This document shows positions 60,001 through 64,000 of a stretch of DNA of 64,000 nucleotides, piece by piece. This stretch comes from Lagopus muta (Eukaryota > Chordata > Aves > Galliformes > Phasianidae): contig NC_064439.1 in NCBI RefSeq assembly GCF_023343835.1, forward strand, positions 42,339,508-42,403,507, written 5' to 3'. Both the position numbers and the translations under genes were made by a program. Below the pieces are notes generated by a model. That model worked only from the letters and a program-made list of their open reading frames with translations, did no database searches and was not told where the DNA came from. Positions within the stretch are counted from its first letter, which is position 1, and each line of letters starts with the position of its first letter.

Positions 60001-63000
60001 GCTCGCAGCTCCCTGCTGAGGGTCAGCTGCAGCAGGAAGGGCTGCCCACGCCGCACCACCAGGTTCGAGGTGTCGTACGCATCCGTGTGGTGCTGCACTG
60101 AGTTCTGGCTCTTCAGGAAGTCAACGTTGGTGACCTTAAGGTCGCTGTCTGAAAGATCATTTGCGGAGAGAGAGGGAGATAGGAACAAATATATTGGTCA
60201 GTAAAGACAGCTTTCTTCTTACTAGAGCTTTTGTGGGTCACGAAAACACCTGGGCACCCAGTGGGCCAGCAAGAATGCTTTCAAGGACCACTGCAAGGAA
60301 TAGATGGCTCAGCAGCAAAAAACAATACCACTTCACAATACCACTTCTCCTGCCTTTGGGTCTGGAGCACCCCACCTCATGGTGCAGGTGCTGGGAGCAA
60401 GAGGGGTCACGCTGGCAGCAGCTGGGACCATCCTGCTATGACACAACTTGTCTCGCCACAGAGCAAACACTGCCTTGGCACAGCAACATTTGTGTATTGT
60501 TTTTAGTTTTGTTTTTGCTGCTCTGCAGCAGATGCCAAAGGGAATGACGCCACAGGCACTTGCATGCAGCTATGCATCTTCCTCACCTTGCTATCCTTCA
60601 GCATAGGCAACGTGTGTATAAACAGCTATAGAAATACATGTATAGCCAAGGGCAAGGATCTTTGAGCACTACAAACGGTTGTTGTTGCAGATAGTAAAGC
60701 AACAGTGATAGTAGTGACAGAAGCAGTCATTGTAGTAGGAGTAGTCATAGTAATAACAGCCGGGACCAGTGACTTAAAAATTAACCCCAACTGTTGATTT
60801 TTTCTCACATCAAAGACTTTATTGGCCTTATCTTGGCACTGAATTGATCTGTTGTGGTTATCAGTTAATGATATTGACAGCCGTGATTGACCCTTGTGGG
60901 ACACAGGCACTTAGCCAAGTTGGATGTAACCCAGAAGTGTCAAAAGTCAGCCCTCCAAACTGCTGAACTTGGCAGGTGCAGAGCAAGACCCCTCTGCTCC
61001 TCAATAAGGTGGGGGCCTGGGGCTCTGCTCAGGTTGGGCAGAGAGAGCCCAGAGCATGCCAGGACACGGCCATGGCTCCTCTGAAGTGTCACACCGTGTC
61101 CTGTCTCTGCCCATGAGCCTCTTCAGAGCTAAGTGCTGTGCAAACAGCAGGGAGTAGCAACGCTAAGCAAGCGTTTGGCTCACCAGTGATTCAGATAAAG
61201 AGGTGGGCGAGTCACGAAATATGAAAACTGGGATCACTTAGAAATAAAGGAGTCAAAGGTAGGAGGGGTTAAGGGATTAGGTCACAAAATGCCTTGACAG
61301 TTTTACATGGCACCGCCAGCAGTGCCAAGGTGAGCATCACTGGGAGCCAGCCCTAGCACCAGGGAGGCTGAGATGTGCCGGTGGCTGCTGCGGACACGGC
61401 TCCACGTGAGAGAGGCTGTGAGCAGGGCTGGATCCTGAAAGCCAGCCTCCATCTAGGCTGCAATTGCTGCACAATGAGTACAGCTCTGAGCAAACCAAAG
61501 TGATTGCCCAGTGAGCTGCACCGAGTTACTGCCTCCCTGCATTCCCTCCTATTTACTCAATAAACCCCATTTGTCATAGCTGTGTAAGAATTATCAGAAG
61601 TATGGTAAACAGACTTAAAATTAACTATCACCTTTCATCCACTGGCTGCCTTTTGGAGCACTTTTTGTTTGCTTGCTCCATGCCACTGTCAATCTAGGGC
61701 TGATATTTTGCACAACAGGGTATGCAGGATACCAAAAATTTCAGCAGGAATTGTTCAACCCTTTGCTAAAGGTGAAGTGAAGGAATAAACCAAACTCCAG
61801 CCACCAGAGCTGCTTGCCCTTGCTCCTTTCAGAAGCTCTGGTGAGCCTGTGCTCAGGAAAGACATTTCAGCTGTTGGAGCGGGTCCAGAGGAGGGCCACT
61901 AGGATGATCACAGGCTGGAGCACCTCTCCTATGAGGAAAGGCTGAGGGAAGTGGGCTTGTTTAGCTTAGAGAAGAGAAGGCTCTGGGGAGACCTCAGTGT
62001 GGTCTTCAAGTACTTAAAGGAAACTTAGAAACAGATGAGGAACCGACTTTTTACACCATCTGATAGTGGACAAGGAGGATGCCTTTAAACTTAAAGAAGG
62101 GAGATTTAGGTTAGATGCTAGGAAGAAACTCTTCACTCAAAGGGTGGTGAGGCCCTGTCACAGCTGCCCAGACAGGCTGTGGTGCCCCATTCCTGGAGGT
62201 TCTCAAAGGCAGGTTGGATGGGGCCCTTGGCAGCCTGCTCTGGTGGGTGGTTGCCCTGCCCATGGCAGGAGGTTGGGTTTGGGTGAGTTTTAAGGTCCCT
62301 TCCAACCCAAATCTTTCTGTGATTCTATGATTTTCATCTCAGAATATTTTTTTTTGCTGACTATCGTTGATATTGAGGATGCAGAGAGAAAATAACGCAG
62401 GTAATTGTTAATTATTTTTTTGAAGCATTCCCTGACTGTGCCAAGTCTCAAGTTGAGGAGCTGTGCCTGCCCAGGGCTGCATGCTGACCTCCCTGCACTG
62501 ATTTCTGAGAAATCAGTGATTCCTGGTGATCCGTGGTCCAGCTGACACAGCTGTTTGTTCTGAGGAATGCCATGAAACCAGCTGGAGGCATCCCCTATCT
62601 TTTGGAAGCATCTCCACCCTTAGGCTGCCTTCTTTGCATTGCCTGCAGGCTTGTAAACATGAGAATTAATGGTTTATAGTGGATGAGTGCTCTGAACTAC
62701 ATAAATATACAGATGTATTTTTCTCCTAGTTCCATGATTTATCTGTTACAGAGGTGTTACAGGCTGACCCACAGCCCCTCATCCTTACAGCCCCATCCAT
62801 AAGTCATGAGGTTTAAAAAATCATGTTGTAGAGCAGTGTGTTTATAGCCAGCCCAGCTTCAGTGGGATAAGGGCTTCTCAGGAAGGAAGTGCAGTGGGAA
62901 TTATATGGTCTGGCTGCAAGAAGGAACAACATTTAGAGACCTGCATTTACTTACCATCCTTACCCAACCTTGAGAGAGCACTCGTCTCAGGGCAAAGATG

Positions 63001-63815
63001 TTGCTGCCTGAGGCTGGCAAGGAAATTCCAGCTCATCCACATACAAGGTACAGAGGTATGAAATCATAGATTCATAGAATCATTAAGATTGGTGCCACAT
63101 CCACACGGTTCTTGAGCACCTCCAGGGATGGTGACTGCACCACCTCCCTGGGCAGCCTGTGCCACTGCATCACTGCTCTTTTGGAGAAGAAATTTGTCCT
63201 AATATCCAACCTGAGCCTCCCCTGGGCAGCACTGGACAGCCAACTTTGCTGCCAGCTGTCCCTTTGGCACCAGCCGCCCCTGCTGCCCTGCTGCCCAGCT
63301 ACACACCAAGCCCAGGGCTTGGGGTGGCCCCAGCAGCTGCAGCCGCTGCAGGAGTGACTCAGGCACCTCACTGGGCCAGTGCAGGTTCTGCTGACAATAG
63401 GGTAAGCCACATAAATCCCTCTCATCCACATTGCAACTTCTGACAGGTGGTGTCAGCCATCCCTAAAGAGCAATACTCTGCACAGTCAAGCAGGATGAAA
63501 GAAATTCCTTTCAGCTTAGCCCAGTAAGATTCTAAAAAACACACTTCTTGCCCATTACCATTGGCAGAGCCAGATTTCTACAGGTTGAAGGAAAGTGATG
63601 AGCACTGAGTTGCACCTTCCAGCCATGTTCATTGAGCCCTCAAAACCACCTGCACAGTCTGACCCCAAAAGCAGCACTTCCCCAGCAGCACCCAGATGCT
63701 TTCCCTCCGAGTCCCACTCACCAGCATTCTTGAGCCCCAGTCCTCACCACAGGAGCCCTGCCAAGCCGCAAATATACCGCAAGTTATCATAAAGCTCATC
63801 AGTACCTTGATTCAT
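53863..63815 (-). CDS. TGM4: TGM4 (transglutaminase 4), whole coding span of 14 exons
   Basis: Transglutaminases form calcium-dependent gamma-glutamyl-epsilon-lysine crosslinks between proteins. In mammals TGM4 is a prostate enzyme acting in seminal coagulation. Fourteen exons on the minus strand (listed separately) join to 2130 nt, or 709 aa plus stop, versus 684 aa for human. Order: N-terminal beta-sandwich (about 1-140), catalytic core (about 140-470) and two C-terminal beta-barrels. The catalytic triad is intact: Cys267 in YGQCWVFSG, His326 in NFHVWNDVW and Asp349 in QAIDATPQE. Assignment to TGM4 rests on synteny next to ZDHHC3 and on similarity of many stretches to human TGM4 ([56 protein letters not shown]). 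No signal peptide is seen, as expected for the family. A TATA-like promoter lies upstream. Confidence 0.95.
54323..54459 (-). CDS. TGM4: TGM4 coding exon 13
   Basis: Encodes residues 618-662, [20 protein letters not shown] to KMATFDE, plus two bases of Gly. Acceptor tttccag, donor gtaaga. Confidence 0.95.
54621..54790 (-). CDS. TGM4: TGM4 coding exon 12
   Basis: Encodes residues 561-617, [20 protein letters not shown] to YPPIQVQ. Acceptor cccacag, donor gtgagg. Confidence 0.95.
55183..55539 (-). CDS. TGM4: TGM4 coding exon 11
   Basis: The longest exon (357 nt), residues 442-560: [20 protein letters not shown] at the start, [20 protein letters not shown] in the middle, [10 protein letters not shown] at the end. 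Covers the core-to-barrel linker and barrel 1. Acceptor catcag, donor gtaggc. Confidence 0.94.
55750..56001 (-). CDS. TGM4: TGM4 coding exon 10
   Basis: Encodes residues 358-441, [20 protein letters not shown] through [18 protein letters not shown] and WEYKFPE. The [16 protein letters not shown] stretch is a family hallmark near the calcium-binding region. Acceptor ttacag, donor gtgact. Confidence 0.95.
56261..56364 (-). CDS. TGM4: TGM4 coding exon 9 (catalytic His and Asp)
   Basis: Encodes [19 protein letters not shown], then [15 protein letters not shown]. It carries His326 and Asp349 of the triad. Acceptor gtacacag, donor gtagga. Confidence 0.96.
56602..56740 (-). CDS. TGM4: TGM4 coding exon 8
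   Basis: Encodes [20 protein letters not shown], then [19 protein letters not shown] and SSDSV. Acceptor gttgcag, donor gtaggg. Confidence 0.96.
56741..57249 (-). other. TGM4 intron 7, mostly CR1
   Basis: About 500 bp, largely occupied by the CR1 fragment at 56770-57155. Confidence 0.7.
56770..57155 (-). repeat. CR1 LINE fragment in TGM4 intron 7
   Basis: About 380 bp of reverse-complement CR1: 'cacctggtccaaaccctgtt', 'ctctgggcagcctgtgccag', 'ctcagtcacccacacagcac' and 'cagctccctcagcctctcct'. Co-oriented with TGM4. Confidence 0.85.
57250..57424 (-). CDS. TGM4: TGM4 coding exon 7 (catalytic Cys)
   Basis: Encodes residues 219-276: [20 protein letters not shown], then [19 protein letters not shown] and [13 protein letters not shown], with Cys267 as nucleophile. 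Acceptor gacacag, donor gtaagg. Confidence 0.97.
57425..57860 (-). other. TGM4 intron 6
   Basis: About 440 bp; no repeat or exon recognised. Confidence 0.65.
57861..57968 (-). CDS. TGM4: TGM4 coding exon 6
   Basis: Encodes residues 183-218, [20 protein letters not shown], then [16 protein letters not shown]. Acceptor caaaacag, donor gtacgg. Confidence 0.95.
57969..59025 (-). other. TGM4 intron 5
   Basis: About 1.06 kb; contains a short CR1 3' end at 58145-58218. Nothing else recognised. Confidence 0.65.
58145..58218 (+). repeat. CR1 LINE 3' end fragment
   Basis: Reads 'ggtggctagttggactagat', then 'cttaaagatctttcccaacc', then attctatgattctgtgattctg, the CR1 tail with octamer repeats. Antisense to TGM4. 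Confidence 0.85.
59026..59144 (-). CDS. TGM4: TGM4 coding exon 5
   Basis: Encodes residues 143-182, [20 protein letters not shown], then [19 protein letters not shown]. Acceptor cttcaag, donor gtgagg. Confidence 0.96.
59145..59482 (-). other. TGM4 intron 4
   Basis: About 340 bp; nothing recognised. Confidence 0.65.
59483..59612 (-). CDS. TGM4: TGM4 coding exon 4
   Basis: Encodes residues 100-142: [18 protein letters not shown], then [12 protein letters not shown]. Acceptor cctcccag, donor gtaagg. Confidence 0.95.
59788..59894 (-). CDS. TGM4: TGM4 coding exon 3
   Basis: Encodes residues 64-99, [20 protein letters not shown] to IIKSSGTE. Acceptor tttccag, donor gtaggg. Junction phases with exons 2 and 4 are exact. 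Confidence 0.94.
59969..60148 (-). CDS. TGM4: TGM4 coding exon 2
   Basis: Encodes residues 4-63: [20 protein letters not shown], then [19 protein letters not shown] and ALHFSI. Matches the family start (VxxVDFLxxxN, RRGQPFxLxL). Acceptor ctttcag, donor gtaagc. Confidence 0.95.
61866..62333 (+). repeat. CR1 LINE 3' end, about 470 bp
   Basis: Good CR1 match from 'gttggagcgggtccagagga' through 'ctatgaggaaaggctgaggg' and 'ggtcccttccaacccaaatc' to ctgtgattctatgatt. Antisense to TGM4. Confidence 0.93.
63062..63215 (-). repeat. CR1 LINE 3' fragment
   Basis: Starts with the inverted tail (atcatagattcatagaatca), then 'gcacctccagggatggtgac' and 'cacctccctgggcagcctgt'. Its far edge is unclear and may extend past 63215. 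Confidence 0.82.
63806..63815 (-). CDS. TGM4: TGM4 coding exon 1 (10 nt: start codon)
   Basis: The minus strand reads aaccATGAATCAAG before gtactg. It gives Met-Asn-Gln plus one base that joins exon 2 in frame (GAC, Asp). A very short first coding segment is usual in transglutaminase genes. No upstream ATG lies between the TATA-like box and this start. Confidence 0.85.
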
Positions 63816-63920
63816 GGTTCCTGACGGTGGTGTGACCAGAGGAGAATGCGATGCTGGTGGCTTCTGAGCTCCCGAGTAGCCTCTGCCCTTGCCTGTGTGC
63901 TTGCAGCAGGAACAGGGCTG

Positions 63921-63930
63921 CCCTTTTTAT
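63921..63930 (-). promoter_or_regulatory. TGM4: TGM4 TATA-like box
   Basis: The minus strand reads gagATAAAAAGGG about 106-115 nt upstream of the ATG, which would put the transcription start near 63895 and give a 5' UTR of about 80 nt. It contrasts with the TATA-less CpG promoters of the other two genes and fits tissue-restricted expression. Confidence 0.6.
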
Positions 63931-64000
63931 CTCTCCTGCTCTGAGGTGTCAGCAGGTCCATTGCCAAGGGGTGGTGTTTAAAGAAAGGAAGTTCCTGCAG

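Larger units (their letters stand above)
60149..63805 (-). other. TGM4 intron 1
   Basis: About 3.7 kb. Contains a plus CR1 copy (61866-62333), a minus CR1 piece (63062-63215) and a degenerate GTA-type stretch near 60700-60765. Nothing else recognised. Confidence 0.65.

Noticed and set aside
60830-60960. Possible CR1 5' region (cttgtgggacacaggcactt)
   Set aside because: One phrase resembles internal CR1 sequence but the flanks do not hold up by eye; too weak to list.
1-64000. tRNA, rRNA, CRISPR arrays, prokaryotic operons or phage-like modules
   Set aside because: None seen; the window is ordinary spliced vertebrate gene territory.

Overview
This window is vertebrate nuclear DNA, almost certainly from a bird and probably a galliform such as chicken. 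Three things point there: many CR1 LINE 3' fragments carrying the avian CR1 tail (ATTCTGTG-type octamers), a mariner relic resembling the Galluhop family, and fairly compact introns. The gene order TGM4 - ZDHHC3 - EXOSC7 is the one I know from human chromosome 3p21. There are no bacterial features, operons, CRISPR arrays or ribosome binding sites.

Three complete protein genes were rebuilt exon by exon from splice sites and reading-frame continuity. EXOSC7 lies on the minus strand (8 coding exons, 3302-21602, 291 aa). ZDHHC3 lies on the plus strand; five shared coding exons starting at 31948 join one of two alternative last exons, giving 299 aa (stop at 46908) or 324 aa (stop at 51080). TGM4 lies on the minus strand (14 coding exons, 53863-63815, 709 aa). 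In all three genes every exon junction keeps the frame, with GT/AG introns throughout.

Layout: 1-3289 is intergenic DNA beyond the EXOSC7 3' end. EXOSC7 fills 3.3-21.6 kb. Two CpG-rich promoter regions (about 21.5-21.95 kb and 22.95-23.75 kb) lie between EXOSC7 and ZDHHC3, which are transcribed head to head. The ZDHHC3 5' UTR and first intron run to 31.9 kb, and its coding exons and two tails lie at 31.9-51.1 kb. ZDHHC3 and TGM4 converge tail to tail at about 52.9-53.7 kb. TGM4 fills 53.7-63.9 kb and has a TATA-like promoter near 63.92 kb. The three genes act separately: RNA decay and processing (exosome ring), Golgi protein S-palmitoylation, and calcium-dependent protein crosslinking.

Transposon-derived sequence consists of CR1 fragments, a nearly full-length dead mariner in EXOSC7 intron 2, and a decayed hAT (Charlie-like) transposon in ZDHHC3 intron 4. 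I found no wholly new system. The most interesting items are the paired homologous last exons of ZDHHC3, an upstream reading frame overlapping its start codon, the intact TGM4 catalytic triad, and an unexplained open frame in the 5' part of the hAT relic. Exon coordinates were read by hand from splice signals. UTR ends, transposon edges and promoter extents are approximate.
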